Position numbers and translations under genes: made by a program. This document shows, one piece after another, positions 52,813 to 62,670 of a stretch of 64,000 nt of DNA. The DNA comes from CAYJBH01 sp964368815 (GTDB taxonomy: Bacteria > Bacillota > Clostridia > Oscillospirales > Ruminococcaceae): assembly GCA_964368815.1 (NCBI GenBank), contig CAYJDA010000011.1:1-64000 (forward strand). Direction: 5' to 3'. The notes under the pieces were generated by a model, which was not told the DNA's origin, ran no database searches, and was given only the letters and a program-made list of their open reading frames with translations. How positions within the stretch are numbered: the first letter of the stretch is position 1; each line of letters starts with the position of its first letter.

Positions 52813-53811
52813 CTAATATATCTCTTTCCACCATTTTGTCAGCCATTCGTCGGGGAGTGTGGCACCTACTAATTTTTTGTGCTTGTACAAAGCACCAATT
52901 TCTTCAAACCGCTCAACCATGTTGTCGTCGATTAGGCCGTATTTGTTCGGTGAGGCGTTTAGTAAAAACGCGCAGTTATGCGAGTTGAATTCTCGGATTT
53001 TTTCTATTGCCCACTCGGCGCTTTTCAGTTCGGCTTCGGGGTGACGCTCTTTCCAAAACCATGTATCGGTCAGCACGTTTCCGCCGAGTCCCGGCCCCTC
53101 GAACCATTTTGGCACATTCTGTCCGGCAGCGTTTTCGAAAAACACCATATCTGTATGGTCAAGGTTTACTTCGCAACTATGATTGAGAATAAGGCAGTTC
53201 GGCTGAAAAGATTTTATGAATCGCTCCATACCTTCGTATTCCATTCTCTCATACCGTGGACCTCCCCAAAAAGCGTGCCAACCGTCGATAACCATGAAAG
53301 GTATATCACCATAATTCGTTAAAAGTTCTTCGAGCTGTGCTTTTGTAAACTCCACCTGTTCTTTTGTGCAGTTGTGGCGGTTGATTCGCTCCTGTATATC
53401 GAGCATGGAAAAATAGAGTCCGGCTTCAATGCCTGCACTGCGGTAGGCTTCGAGATATTCGCCAACAACATCGGTTGTTAACGTTGCATTTCGCACACAG
53501 TGTTCTGTGGTTTTTGTAGGCCATACGCAAAAACCCTCGTGATGTTTTGCCGTGAAAGAAGCGAAACGAGCTCCCAGCTTTTTACTCGCCGCCGCCCATT
53601 GTTTGCAGTCGAGTTTGCTCGGATTCCATGTTTTAGGATCGAACGGATATTTTCGTACCCCTGTTCGGTTTTCCATTATCCATTCCCAGTCCTTCTCCCT
53701 CGGGTCGTCCTCTATGATGCAAAATTGCTCCGTTGCGCTGTTAAAATGTATAAACTGTCCAAGCCCGTAGTTGACTATCTTTTTTTGCAGTTCGATATAT
53801 TTTTTATCCAT
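52813..53811 (-). CDS. GH29-like alpha-L-fucosidase (first of two)
   Basis: 332 residues from the ATG that overlaps the sulfatase stop (TGATG). GH29 features: KHHEGFCVWPT near residue 93, matching the KYHDGFSLW-type motif, and the nucleophile region FMVIDGWHAFWG with Asp. GH29 enzymes release alpha-L-fucose with retention. The N-terminus (IHFNSATEQ) is atypical compared with the FGMFIHWG motif, so substrate range may differ. It appears to lack accessory domains and a signal peptide, so it is probably cytoplasmic. Confidence 0.82.
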   Translation of the reverse strand: MDKKYIELQKKIVNYGLGQFIHFNSATEQFCIIEDDPREKDWEWIMENRTGVRKYPFDPKTWNPSKLDCKQWAAASKKLGARFASFTAKHHEGFCVWPTKTTEHCVRNATLTTDVVGEYLEAYRSAGIEAGLYFSMLDIQERINRHNCTKEQVEFTKAQLEELLTNYGDIPFMVIDGWHAFWGGPRYERMEYEGMERFIKSFQPNCLILNHSCEVNLDHTDMVFFENAAGQNVPKWFEGPGLGGNVLTDTWFWKERHPEAELKSAEWAIEKIREFNSHNCAFLLNASPNKYGLIDDNMVERFEEIGALYKHKKLVGATLPDEWLTKWWKEIY

Positions 53812-55196
53812 CAATATCTTCCCCAAAAAGCACTGCCCATGCGGTGTTTTTCATCGTCCCATTCGTCTCTGTAGCGTTTCATTAGTTCGCACAATTCCTC
53901 TATTACTATGGAATATTTTGAATCCGTGTAGAGGTCGCAGAGTTCATTAGGATCGTTTACAAGGTCAAAAAGCTGCGTTTTTGTTAGCTTGTTTGTGCGA
54001 TACTCTATCAGCTTATATCGGTCGTTTTTCACGCTGCGAAGCATGTCGGTGTAAGCAAAATACAGATTATCTCTTGTTTTTATTTCTTTGTTTTTAATTG
54101 ATGGCAACATCGACTTTCCCTCGACACTGCTCGGCGAGCTCACTCCTATCATGTCGCAAAGTGTCGGGTAAATATCGAGTAAATATGCATATGTATCGCG
54201 TGTTTCGCCCGCGGGGATGTTGGGTCCCGCAAAAATCAGCGGCACTCGGATACTATGTTCATAATGATTTTGTTTGCCAAAAAGTCCGTGCTTACCGAGA
54301 GCTAAGCCGTTGTCGCCGGAGTAGACGATAATAGTATTTTCAATCTCACCTTTTTCTTCAAGTTTTGCTAAGATTTCTCCCACCCTGTCGTCAAGATGAG
54401 TTATCATCGCGTAGTACTCTTTAATGTGGTGCAGTGTATTTTCCTTTGTGCGCGGATACGGTGCGAGCACCTCGTCACGAAGATCTCGGATACCGAAATC
54501 GAACGGATGCTCCTCCATATAGTTTTCCGGCAAGGTTATATTATTCACATCATACATATCAAGGTACTTTTGCGGCATGGTGCGTGGGTCGTGCGGTGCC
54601 ATAAAGGATACATATAAGAAAAATGGATCGTCCGACTCGTAATTATCGAGAAATTCCAGCGCACGCTGAGCAAAAATATCGGTCGAATGTTCGCCAAACT
54701 TCATATACTCAACATGATTTTGTATAACTTTGTTGGAGGAAAAGGGTGCGTTGCAGGTATTGCTTGTGGGATAGACTCCCTCGGCGTTATAGTCGCAAGA
54801 CGGCACGTTCCAATGGTCCCACATTCCACCAAAAAACACACTTTTACCCTCGTTAAAACTTCTTGTGTAGGAATCCGTTCCGTTATGCCATTTGCCGGTA
54901 CCAAATGCGTGATAGCCGTTTGCCTTGAGCGTCTCACCAAGTGTTATGTGTTCTTTCGGAATCTCCTGTCCCTCGCCTTGCAGGTGAAAAAGTGTCCTGC
55001 CGGTGTGGAGCATCGCGCGCGACGGCATACAAACAGCACCCGACGTGCCACACGGAATATGTGCCTGCGTAAAGGTCGTGCCCCGTGCAACAAGTTTATC
55101 TAGGTTTGGCGTGATGATTTCAGGATTGTTCACTGCGTTTACAGTATCAAAACGCTGATCGTCTGCAAAGAGAAATAAGATGTTCGGTTTTTTCAT
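53811..55196 (-). CDS. Type I sulfatase
   Basis: 461 residues. The formylglycine site reads CMPSRAMLHTGR, with Cys as the residue to be converted. Metal ligands are visible in LFADDQRFD near the N-terminus and VYSGDNGLALGKHGLFGK. Such enzymes hydrolyse sulfate esters on carbohydrates. An anaerobic sulfatase-maturating enzyme must be encoded elsewhere. No signal peptide is seen, so it acts on imported oligosaccharides. Start chosen at MKKPNIL; an ATG 12 nt upstream is possible. Confidence 0.92.
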   Translation of the reverse strand: MKKPNILFLFADDQRFDTVNAVNNPEIITPNLDKLVARGTTFTQAHIPCGTSGAVCMPSRAMLHTGRTLFHLQGEGQEIPKEHITLGETLKANGYHAFGTGKWHNGTDSYTRSFNEGKSVFFGGMWDHWNVPSCDYNAEGVYPTSNTCNAPFSSNKVIQNHVEYMKFGEHSTDIFAQRALEFLDNYESDDPFFLYVSFMAPHDPRTMPQKYLDMYDVNNITLPENYMEEHPFDFGIRDLRDEVLAPYPRTKENTLHHIKEYYAMITHLDDRVGEILAKLEEKGEIENTIIVYSGDNGLALGKHGLFGKQNHYEHSIRVPLIFAGPNIPAGETRDTYAYLLDIYPTLCDMIGVSSPSSVEGKSMLPSIKNKEIKTRDNLYFAYTDMLRSVKNDRYKLIEYRTNKLTKTQLFDLVNDPNELCDLYTDSKYSIVIEELCELMKRYRDEWDDEKHRMGSAFWGRY

Positions 55197-55238
55197 AATT
55201 ATACCCATTCCTTTTTTAATGTTTGCACCTTTTTCATT

Positions 55239-56351
55239 TTAAAAAACTATTTTGCCATTCGCAATCTTTTCGCCTACCGATAAAATCGCGGCTTTGTCGC
55301 ACACTTCTATCGCGCCGCTCGGAGTTGGGCCTACATTTAACAATAAATTATAGCCTTTTTCGATAGCACCGCGTAGTTTTTCCTCAACCTGCTCAGCGGT
55401 GAGGTGGGTGCAGTTTTCGCCCTTATATCCCCACGACACGGGCGAGGTTATCATTGTTGTACACATCTCTATTGTTTTTTCGGGTGCGGTGGCTATTTTC
55501 CCGACAGCACTGATGTTTTTTTGATGTTCCTGAGTGTTGGCAGTACTCTTGTCGAGGGTTGGAATTTTGTGCTCCGGTGCAAAGAAATCTTCCGTTCCGA
55601 GCAATCCTTGTTTATAGGACAGGATAGCATGAGGGGACAGCTCCTGAACAAGGTCATAAAGTTCTTGCGTTTTAAAAGCCCTTGCATCGCCCGACATCGG
55701 GGTTGCTATGCCGTCCAGCCATATGCCGGCAATTGTCGGGTACTGTGTTAGAAGCTCTGTTATCTGGGCTTTCATAAAATCGAGATAGATGTTAAGGTCA
55801 TGTTCCTCGCCGTATTTATAGTGAGCTTCTGCCTTTTCATATTCGGGACGTGCCGCACCGCCGTAGCTATCGTTGTTCGGTGCGTGCGGATGTCGCCAAT
55901 CTCTGCCATGAGAATAGTATGTGAAAAACGCAAGCCCTTCTTTTTCGCACTCCTCGGCAAACTCCTTCACAAAATCACGTTTTGCGGGAGAATTGAGGCT
56001 GTTAAACTCGGTCTCTTTCGTGTTAAAAAGGCAAAAACAGTCGTGATGCCGTGTAGTCAGGTTAATATATCGCATACCTGCTTTTTTTGCAAAGGCGACA
56101 ATCTCTTTTGCCGAGAAATCCTCGGCGGTGAAACCTTTTTCGAGCAGTGCATATTCGTCTACATGAATTTTGTTGTTATACTGAACCCATTCTTGCGGAC
56201 GGTCGCAGACACCGTATTTTTCGACACTGAGGGAGTATAACCCGTAGTGGATAAAAAGTCCGTACCGAGCTTTTTTAAACCATTCTCTGTTAGCTTTGCG
56301 AGGGTCGGTTTTATAGAGGTCAGCATAGTTTTTTAAATAGCTTGGAAACAT
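55239..56351 (-). CDS. GH29 alpha-L-fucosidase (second of two)
   Basis: 370 residues. Classic GH29 segments: WFKKARYGLFIHYGLYS near residue 24, RHHDCFCLFNTK, and nucleophile region AGIWLDGIA with Asp. The C-terminal AIEKGYNLLLNVGPTPSG segment is typical of the family. No signal peptide. It differs clearly from the other fucosidase in the operon, suggesting different linkages. Confidence 0.92.
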   Translation of the reverse strand: MFPSYLKNYADLYKTDPRKANREWFKKARYGLFIHYGLYSLSVEKYGVCDRPQEWVQYNNKIHVDEYALLEKGFTAEDFSAKEIVAFAKKAGMRYINLTTRHHDCFCLFNTKETEFNSLNSPAKRDFVKEFAEECEKEGLAFFTYYSHGRDWRHPHAPNNDSYGGAARPEYEKAEAHYKYGEEHDLNIYLDFMKAQITELLTQYPTIAGIWLDGIATPMSGDARAFKTQELYDLVQELSPHAILSYKQGLLGTEDFFAPEHKIPTLDKSTANTQEHQKNISAVGKIATAPEKTIEMCTTMITSPVSWGYKGENCTHLTAEQVEEKLRGAIEKGYNLLLNVGPTPSGAIEVCDKAAILSVGEKIANGKIVF

Positions 56352-56395
56352 GTTTCATACTCCTTGATTTTATAACATTAATTTAAAAATGTCAA

Positions 56396-58609
56396 TTACC
56401 ACCATTCATAATTTTCTTTTTCGGGGTTTTTGCCTCTTTCATAACTTTCATTGTTGTTTCCTTTATATTCTCTTATCCGCAACCGCTTCGGATATTCGTT
56501 CGTTATACCGATATTTTTCATGTCGATAGGCTTGATACCCATGGATAGGGCGGGAGAATTTGGCAAAAATGAAAAATCGCCTGCACGTACATCACGAAAA
56601 AGAGGATTTGCAACTACACTGCCCTTTTCGAGCTCTGGGTTTAGCCCATGCATTTTCTCGATATGGGAGTAACAGTCACGCTCGTTTTTTTCACAATAAT
56701 AGATGTTGCTGTTAATGTCGCAGTGTTGGGGCAAGCACGCACCGTCTGACACAAGATAGCCGTCGGTGAACACCTGCATTTCATCGTTGGTGTCGAGCAT
56801 GATATTTTTTTCAATCTTCGCACCGTAGTTTGGTTTCTCGTTCGGGTATGAGGCGAATCGTAGATATCCGTTTTTACATGTTACATCGACTATGAAATTA
56901 TTGATTATGTTGTTATAGTTTTTCCTCGTGATGCCGATAAGATTGCACATATAAATAATGTTACTGTCAACCGTCGTGCCGCATTGCCAATCGTCAAATC
57001 GTATTGCCGCACTTGCGTTATAGGTTGAGATGTGGTGAACGTAGTTGTTTTGAATAAGATTGTCGTCGCCTGCGCCTGATATGTTGATAGCCGAACCATC
57101 ACCCATTTTTTCGAGTACGTTATAACACTCGTTGCCGATGACCTTGTTTCCTCGTGCATGTAAAAACGGCAGATATCTCTCGAACTCGTCGTCGGTGTCC
57201 TTCATCGCACCGTGCATCTCAGCCCATCGTACCGTGCGCGATGCTTCGTCGAATTTATGATCGGGGCGCTGTAAAATGGTTATTCTCACACCGCAAAGCC
57301 CTATCGCCTTGCGCGCACAGTGGTGAATTTTATTGTGTGCTATCAAGTTATGCCCGCTTTGCCACACGAAAATTCCATGCCCATGCCAGATTTCTTCGCC
57401 GCAACGAGTGATAATATTATTGGTTATCTCGTTATGGTGGTTTTCGTCCTTTGTTCCGGGGCCGTAGCCACATAACAACACGCCCATGTTGCCTATATTG
57501 TCGAACATATTGTTGTGGATTTTTATATTTTGGCATGATAGGTCAAGGCGCAATGCCGTTGCCGAGGTGTTGTGAAAATAACATTCGCTGACGGAGCAGT
57601 TTTGAGCGCCTCTAAATCGCACCAGTGAATTGCCCCTGTCGAACATCTCCCAGTCATGCTGTATACCAAGACCCTTGTATCCGTCCTCGGTCGTGTCACG
57701 CATGCCGTGGCGAAAAGCAAGCCCTTTGAAGTGTAGGTTTTGCACAAGCACATCTTTTGGATCATCGTAGCAAATTTCGCCCTCTACTAAAAAATATTGT
57801 TTTAGTGTCGGTGCATATATGTTTTCCTCCGGCTCTTCTCCGCTCGGAATATAATATATCTCTTTTTTCAGACTATTTGCACACCATGTTCCACTCTGTG
57901 TGAGGTATGCAATATCGTTTTCAAGACGCATTCCTTTTGGTTTTGCCATGAGAGGGTTTGTTGCCTCGACTGTGAGGGTTGCCACCGAGTTTATCTCATC
58001 TACGCTCGCTATCGGCAATAAATTCATTGTCCACGGCACAGGCATAAAGCGTAACTCAATATCGTCCATGTTGTCACGCGCTTTAATCATATCGCTCGGA
58101 AAATCCACTCGGCGAAGCAGAGGACGCTCCTCCTCTTTCTCAACATTGAGGCTGTCCATACGGTTGTATTTAATCTCTTTTGTTGGCATAACCAGATCAC
58201 TGTGGCATCTTTGAAGTGCCGTGTCGTCGTTAAAGAGCGTTAATATTTTTTGTACTCCCTGCGGAAATTTTGCTTTCCACACTTTTCCTTTTGCTTCGAG
58301 TGGCAAAAACTCTATGTCGTCTGTTTTAACCCAGTCTTTTATCTGAACGGACGAGGAAAATACCGGTTCCTCGTTTTCGTAATTTTCATATGTAATTTTT
58401 TTATTGTCGTTGCCACCGTCCTCAATAGAGAAAACAATGGTTTTGTCGATAAAATACACTCCCCCTCGGAGAATAACGTGAATATCACCCTCGGTGATTG
58501 TGCGTGCTTCTCTTTTTGCACACTCGATAGTTTTAAACGGCGTGTCGAGGCTTTTTCCGTCAAAGCTGTCATCGCCATTCACAGAAACGTAGTAAACGAA
58601 TTTTTTCAT
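56396..58609 (-). CDS. Right-handed beta-helix carbohydrate-active enzyme, GH141-like
   Basis: 737 residues. The N-terminus has YYVSVNGDDSFDGKS and DTPFKTIECAKREAR, then LRGGVYFIDKTIVF and a VFSSSVQIKDW strand, typical of GH141-type beta-helix enzymes. Pectate-lyase-like helix turns fill the middle (for example KIHNNMFDNIGNMGV and NEITNNIITRCG). GH141 includes an alpha-L-fucosidase and a xylanase, so with two fucosidases and a sulfatase next to it a fucosidase role is plausible. No signal peptide. Confidence 0.75.
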   Translation of the reverse strand: MKKFVYYVSVNGDDSFDGKSLDTPFKTIECAKREARTITEGDIHVILRGGVYFIDKTIVFSIEDGGNDNKKITYENYENEEPVFSSSVQIKDWVKTDDIEFLPLEAKGKVWKAKFPQGVQKILTLFNDDTALQRCHSDLVMPTKEIKYNRMDSLNVEKEEERPLLRRVDFPSDMIKARDNMDDIELRFMPVPWTMNLLPIASVDEINSVATLTVEATNPLMAKPKGMRLENDIAYLTQSGTWCANSLKKEIYYIPSGEEPEENIYAPTLKQYFLVEGEICYDDPKDVLVQNLHFKGLAFRHGMRDTTEDGYKGLGIQHDWEMFDRGNSLVRFRGAQNCSVSECYFHNTSATALRLDLSCQNIKIHNNMFDNIGNMGVLLCGYGPGTKDENHHNEITNNIITRCGEEIWHGHGIFVWQSGHNLIAHNKIHHCARKAIGLCGVRITILQRPDHKFDEASRTVRWAEMHGAMKDTDDEFERYLPFLHARGNKVIGNECYNVLEKMGDGSAINISGAGDDNLIQNNYVHHISTYNASAAIRFDDWQCGTTVDSNIIYMCNLIGITRKNYNNIINNFIVDVTCKNGYLRFASYPNEKPNYGAKIEKNIMLDTNDEMQVFTDGYLVSDGACLPQHCDINSNIYYCEKNERDCYSHIEKMHGLNPELEKGSVVANPLFRDVRAGDFSFLPNSPALSMGIKPIDMKNIGITNEYPKRLRIREYKGNNNESYERGKNPEKENYEWW

Positions 58610-58638
58610 TATCAGTATCCATTCAAAATATAAAGATG

Positions 58639-58667
58639 GTGGGGCGAGGGCCTTGCCCTTGCCCCAC
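58639..58667 (-). terminator. GC-rich hairpin between the binding-protein and GH141-like genes
   Basis: 13-bp arms (GTGGGGCGAGGGC and GCCCTTGCCCCAC, one G:U) with a CTT loop, placed 11 nt after the binding-protein stop. On the minus strand it is followed by ATCTTTATATTTT. It probably ends part of the transcripts, giving more transporter than enzyme mRNA. Confidence 0.7.
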
Positions 58668-58678
58668 TTTGTGATTAA

Positions 58679-60418
58679 CTAAAAGTTTGTCAATGCGTCT
58701 TCACCGTAAGCATATACATAGGATTCGTTAAGAACTTCCATAAATCTCTCAAGGCCCATGTCGTTCAAGGTGGATACATATTCATCCCAGTCGGCATCTA
58801 TATCACGTGTGCCGGTTATGAATTCCGAGGTCATCTGATCAAGGTAGCCGGAAATCGGAGTGAAGAGGTCGACGTATTCCTGAACAAGATCTTCTTTAAG
58901 GGTGAGCGGCAACAGATACTTGCCGTCTGAGGCCGGCTCGTATTTTTCTTTTGTATTGTCGTAAAGGTTTACTTCCGTGTCGAAAGAGCCGTCCTGCTCT
59001 ACTGCCATGCCGTTACGTAGTGCATCAGGCATAATTTGAGGAGCCATTTTTGCCCAGTGAGCACTTGTTTGCTGACCGAACTCAAGAATTGTTTCAAATA
59101 CTGCGGGTTCGCCGTTGAGACCTAAGACAGACTCATCTTCCACGTATCTCCAGTCGCGATCTTCAATTCCATAAAGTGAAGTGAGTGAACCCTCCTCTGA
59201 TACGAGGTAGTCAAGCAGGCGAACTGCTGCTTCAACATTCTGGCACTCGCTTGTAATTACATATCTGCCGGAAGATGCAGATATCGGAGAATAATATGTG
59301 CTTATAAAACCGTCGGGACCTTCAAGCGGGGGTAGTGCCACTCGATATTCTTCTTGAATTTCCTGTGAGGGTGAGATAGCACCGGTAGCGCCGCCTGTGG
59401 CTACACCAACAATTCTTGGGTCCGCTGCTATGGAATTTTTGAGCTGGTTTTGATCCTGTGTAAAGGCAAGAGGATCCAGTAAATCTTCGTTTACTAAATC
59501 GTTGAGATATTTTAATCCCTCTTTCCAACCGTCTGTTGTAAAGCTCGGGACAATCATGCCGTCCTCAATGCCGAGAGCCATTTTTGTGACAGATTTATCG
59601 GTTGTACCTGTGACGCCGGTGGGTTGCATGTACTCAACAAATGCAGACATTACGTAAGGAACGATAAATGTGTTCCAACCTGTGATAGCTCCACTCATCG
59701 GGATTTCGTCCGCTACGCCGTTGCCGTTTGGATCTTCGTCACGGTATGCTATGAGTAGGTCTTTAAATTCTTCGGTAGTTGTCGGCACTTCCATATCAAC
59801 AGCCTCGAGGAAAGCTGCGTTTGTCCATGCTTTTTGTGGATATTTTACGTGAAATGTTTCCTCTGCGCCTACCATTCCAAGCAGTTTTCCGCTCGGAGTT
59901 TTGGCTACGAGCTCAAGAACAGGGATGTCCTCAAATACCTTTTGGATGTTCTGTCCGTATGTATCGAGGTATGGCATCATGTCGACGAACATTCCCTGGC
60001 TTTCGCCTAAAGCTATTTGCTGAGACATATTGATGTCGAAGCCCATGATGACCTCCGGCATATTCGCACCACTCGAAAGTGTCACGTTGAGTTTTTCAGC
60101 GGCACTCGCCTGCGGAACTGCATTCCAGATGATGTCGATATTTGTCATCTCTTCGAGATACTTTGTAAAATCATTCTCTTCAAGATCAGAGATTTGTGCC
60201 TGTTGTGCCGCCATGATGTTAAGCTGGATAGGTTCTGCAACTATCGGAAATTCGCCGCTTGGGGCTACGCCTGAATTCTCCTCTGCCGGTTGGGTTGATG
60301 CATCACCCTCTGCCGATGATTGCGAGCCTGCTTCAGGCTCGGCCGGTGCACTCGAACAACTCGCAAGCGTTGTTATCATAACAGCCGCTATTAAAAGTAA
60401 GCTTAAAAGTTTTTTCAC
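58679..60418 (-). CDS. Sugar ABC transporter substrate-binding lipoprotein, LplA-like
   Basis: 579 residues from GTG after TGGAGGAA; the longer frame to 60511 overlaps the permease gene. The signal peptide ends in lipobox TLASC, followed by a Ser/Glu/Ala-rich linker. The body is a large type 1 extracellular solute-binding protein. Such LplA/YtcQ proteins bind oligosaccharides and work with two permeases and a shared MsmX/MsmK-type ATPase, which is absent here as usual. Confidence 0.88.
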   Translation of the reverse strand: MKKLLSLLLIAAVMITTLASCSSAPAEPEAGSQSSAEGDASTQPAEENSGVAPSGEFPIVAEPIQLNIMAAQQAQISDLEENDFTKYLEEMTNIDIIWNAVPQASAAEKLNVTLSSGANMPEVIMGFDINMSQQIALGESQGMFVDMMPYLDTYGQNIQKVFEDIPVLELVAKTPSGKLLGMVGAEETFHVKYPQKAWTNAAFLEAVDMEVPTTTEEFKDLLIAYRDEDPNGNGVADEIPMSGAITGWNTFIVPYVMSAFVEYMQPTGVTGTTDKSVTKMALGIEDGMIVPSFTTDGWKEGLKYLNDLVNEDLLDPLAFTQDQNQLKNSIAADPRIVGVATGGATGAISPSQEIQEEYRVALPPLEGPDGFISTYYSPISASSGRYVITSECQNVEAAVRLLDYLVSEEGSLTSLYGIEDRDWRYVEDESVLGLNGEPAVFETILEFGQQTSAHWAKMAPQIMPDALRNGMAVEQDGSFDTEVNLYDNTKEKYEPASDGKYLLPLTLKEDLVQEYVDLFTPISGYLDQMTSEFITGTRDIDADWDEYVSTLNDMGLERFMEVLNESYVYAYGEDALTNF

Positions 60419-60444
60419 AATTTCCTCCATTATAAATTTATCTA

Positions 60445-61401
60445 CTAACCTTTTACCGCACCTGCCATTACGCCTTTTACAAAGAACTTTTGGGCGAATG
60501 GGTAGATACACATAATTGGTAGGGTAGCTACTACGATGACGGCAAACTTAAGCAGTTCCGCCATGCCAACAATTTTTTCAAGCGTGTCTTGATCCACCAT
60601 TGCACTGCTTGTGTCGATGTTACCCATCACAAGAATTTGACGTAGGAAAAGCTGTAGCGGATATAGCGACGAATCGTTTAGGTAAATAAGTGAGTTGAAG
60701 AATTCGTTCCAGTAATCAACAAAGGTAAAAAGTCCGATAACGGCAAGTATAGCTTTGGAAAGTGGTACGACAATTCTTGTCATGATATGAAATTCGTTTG
60801 CGCCGTCAATTTTCGATGCCTCAATCAGCTCCTGACCGATAGAGGAGGTGTAAAAGCTTCGAGCAAGAATGATGTTACGAACGTTGAGCAGTCCGAGGAT
60901 GATAACCGCCGCCCTTGTATTAACAAGACCAATGTCGTCCATCAAAAGATATGTTGGAATAATTCCGGCATTAAACATCATGGTGAAGGTTAATGCAAAG
61001 GTGATGAATCGTTTACCGAATAGGTCAGGGCGTGATATCGGATATGCAATCATCACGGTAAGAGCTATATTGAGTGCTGTGCCGCTTACCGCATTTATTA
61101 TCGTGTTGCCATATCCCGTCCAGATATCCTGATATTCAAACACAGCCTTATACGCTTCAAATGTGAAATCAACGGGCAGCAGGAATACCTCTCCCGCTAT
61201 AACGGCATCGCTCGATGAGAGAGATGAACTGACAACATATATCAGTGGGTAAAGGGTGACTATACCCGCTAATAACAGCAAAAAGTAGTTTATGGAGACA
61301 AAGACTTTATCACCTCCGGAGGCATGCTTTTCAAAAAGTCTGTTTGAAAGACGAGAGCCGATTTTTGCAGCGGAAGTATTATTGTTTATGGTATTTGTCA
61401 T
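60445..61401 (-). CDS. Sugar ABC transporter permease, LplC/YtcP-like
   Basis: 318 residues, six hydrophobic segments. The EAA loop is ELIEASKIDGANEFHIM. The ending FVKGVMAGAVKG is very typical of LplC/YtcP permeases. It pairs with the next permease; 26 nt separate it from the binding-protein gene. Confidence 0.92.
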   Translation of the reverse strand: MTNTINNNTSAAKIGSRLSNRLFEKHASGGDKVFVSINYFLLLLAGIVTLYPLIYVVSSSLSSSDAVIAGEVFLLPVDFTFEAYKAVFEYQDIWTGYGNTIINAVSGTALNIALTVMIAYPISRPDLFGKRFITFALTFTMMFNAGIIPTYLLMDDIGLVNTRAAVIILGLLNVRNIILARSFYTSSIGQELIEASKIDGANEFHIMTRIVVPLSKAILAVIGLFTFVDYWNEFFNSLIYLNDSSLYPLQLFLRQILVMGNIDTSSAMVDQDTLEKIVGMAELLKFAVIVVATLPIMCIYPFAQKFFVKGVMAGAVKG

Positions 61402-61429
61402 CTGTGCATGACCCTTTCTTATGTATTAC

Positions 61430-62362
61430 TTACCAAAGACTCGTATCGCCGAGCTTTCTTGCGATCTTGTTTACCGTTACTATTAGTATAAAGTTGATAA
61501 TACCGGTAAAAAGTCCTATAGCTGTCGAGTAGGAAAAATCAGGAACGGGAGATGCAAGACCGATTTTGTAGACATAAGTTTGAATCACTTCCGATGCGGA
61601 GAGGTTTAGCGGAGTTTGAAGTAGCAATACTTTTTGAAAACCAACCTGCAACATACTACCGACATTTACAATCAGCATTGTAATAACCATTGGGAGAATT
61701 GTCATAAGGTCGATGTTTATAACCCGTTGAAAAAGCGATGCACCGTCAATTATTGCCGCCTCATGCATCTGGGAGTCAACACTTGAGAGGCTTGCGAGGT
61801 AGATAATAGTACCCCAGCCCGTACTCTGCCAGATACCGGACCATACATATATGCTACTGAACAAATCCGGCTCGCCCATAAAGTTAATCTCGGGACCGCC
61901 AAGCATAACAATAATATTATTGATTATACCGGTTCGCGGTGAGAGCATCTGAAGTATAAGTCCACACATAACAACGACCGAGATGAAGTGTGGTGCGTAG
62001 GTGATAAGCTGAATCGATTTTTTAAATCTGCCGTTTTTAATCGTATTAAGTGATAAAGCTAAGATAATCGGAAACGGAAAACCGACAAGAAGTTGATAAA
62101 AGCTGAGTGAAATTGTGTTCCACATTATCTGCCAAAAGTTATAGGAGTCAATGAATCTCAAAAAGTGTTTAAATCCCACCCACGGACTACCATCGATACC
62201 GTCGACCGCACGATAATCTTTAAATGCAATTTGCAATCCGTCCATCGGTGCATATCGTGTTATGAAAAAGACGGTAAGAGGTATCAGCATAATTATGTAT
62301 AAAGGAATGCTCTTCTTGAACATCTTTAAATTTGCCTTAAATCTTGTTTTTCGATCAGTCAT
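61430..62362 (-). CDS. Sugar ABC transporter permease, LplB/YteP-like
   Basis: 310 residues. PLYIIMLIPLTVFFITRYAPMDGLQIAFKDY at the N-terminus and the EAA loop MHEAAIIDGASLFQRV identify the LplB/YteP family; it ends with ARKLGDTSLW. First gene of a seven-gene operon that continues to the fucosidase at 52813. Confidence 0.92.
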   Translation of the reverse strand: MTDRKTRFKANLKMFKKSIPLYIIMLIPLTVFFITRYAPMDGLQIAFKDYRAVDGIDGSPWVGFKHFLRFIDSYNFWQIMWNTISLSFYQLLVGFPFPIILALSLNTIKNGRFKKSIQLITYAPHFISVVVMCGLILQMLSPRTGIINNIIVMLGGPEINFMGEPDLFSSIYVWSGIWQSTGWGTIIYLASLSSVDSQMHEAAIIDGASLFQRVINIDLMTILPMVITMLIVNVGSMLQVGFQKVLLLQTPLNLSASEVIQTYVYKIGLASPVPDFSYSTAIGLFTGIINFILIVTVNKIARKLGDTSLW

Positions 62363-62390
62363 GCATAATTCTCCTTGATTAGATCTCTTT

Positions 62391-62605
62391 TGTTCTATTT
62401 AAATCGAACAAAAGTCGCAGATTTTTTTCGATGTGTTCGATTTAGTTTGCAATCATATTATACAAAAAGACAGCTAAGTTGTCAATATAATAATTCAAAA
62501 ATAGCAAAATGTACAAGCAATTCCATGTTTTATGGCAAAAACGCATAAATGTTTGTTCTGATTAAATCGAACGCAAGGGGCATATTGTTCGATTTTTAAT
62601 GCAAT
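62391..62605. promoter_or_regulatory. Palindromic operators of the glycan locus
   Basis: Site A is TGTTCTATTTAAATCGAACA (62391-62410), palindromic except one pair. Site C is TGTTCTGATTAAATCGAACG (62554-62573). Half-matching sites with an intact TGTTCGATTT lie at 62433-62452 and 62586-62605, and another half-site, AATCGAAC, precedes the regulator ATG. This fits LacI-type control. Sites flank both promoters, allowing looping and autoregulation. Confidence 0.8.
62457..62485 (-). promoter_or_regulatory. Consensus sigma-A promoter of the glycan operon
   Basis: Minus-strand TTGACA (62480-62485), 17-nt spacer and TATAAT (62457-62462), a perfect match. One operator half-site overlaps the start and site A lies about 45 nt downstream, suggesting tight repression of a strong promoter. 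Confidence 0.85.
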
Positions 62606-62608
62606 CTA

Positions 62609-62637
62609 TTGACATTCTATCACATTTGATTTATTAT
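62609..62637 (+). promoter_or_regulatory. Promoter of the LacI-family regulator
   Basis: TTGACA (62609-62614), 17-nt spacer and TATTAT (62632-62637), about 35 nt before the ATG and just downstream of two operator-like sites. Confidence 0.8.
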
Positions 62638-62670
62638 ATTAACAGAATATTAAGTGTAAGGGAATCGAAC

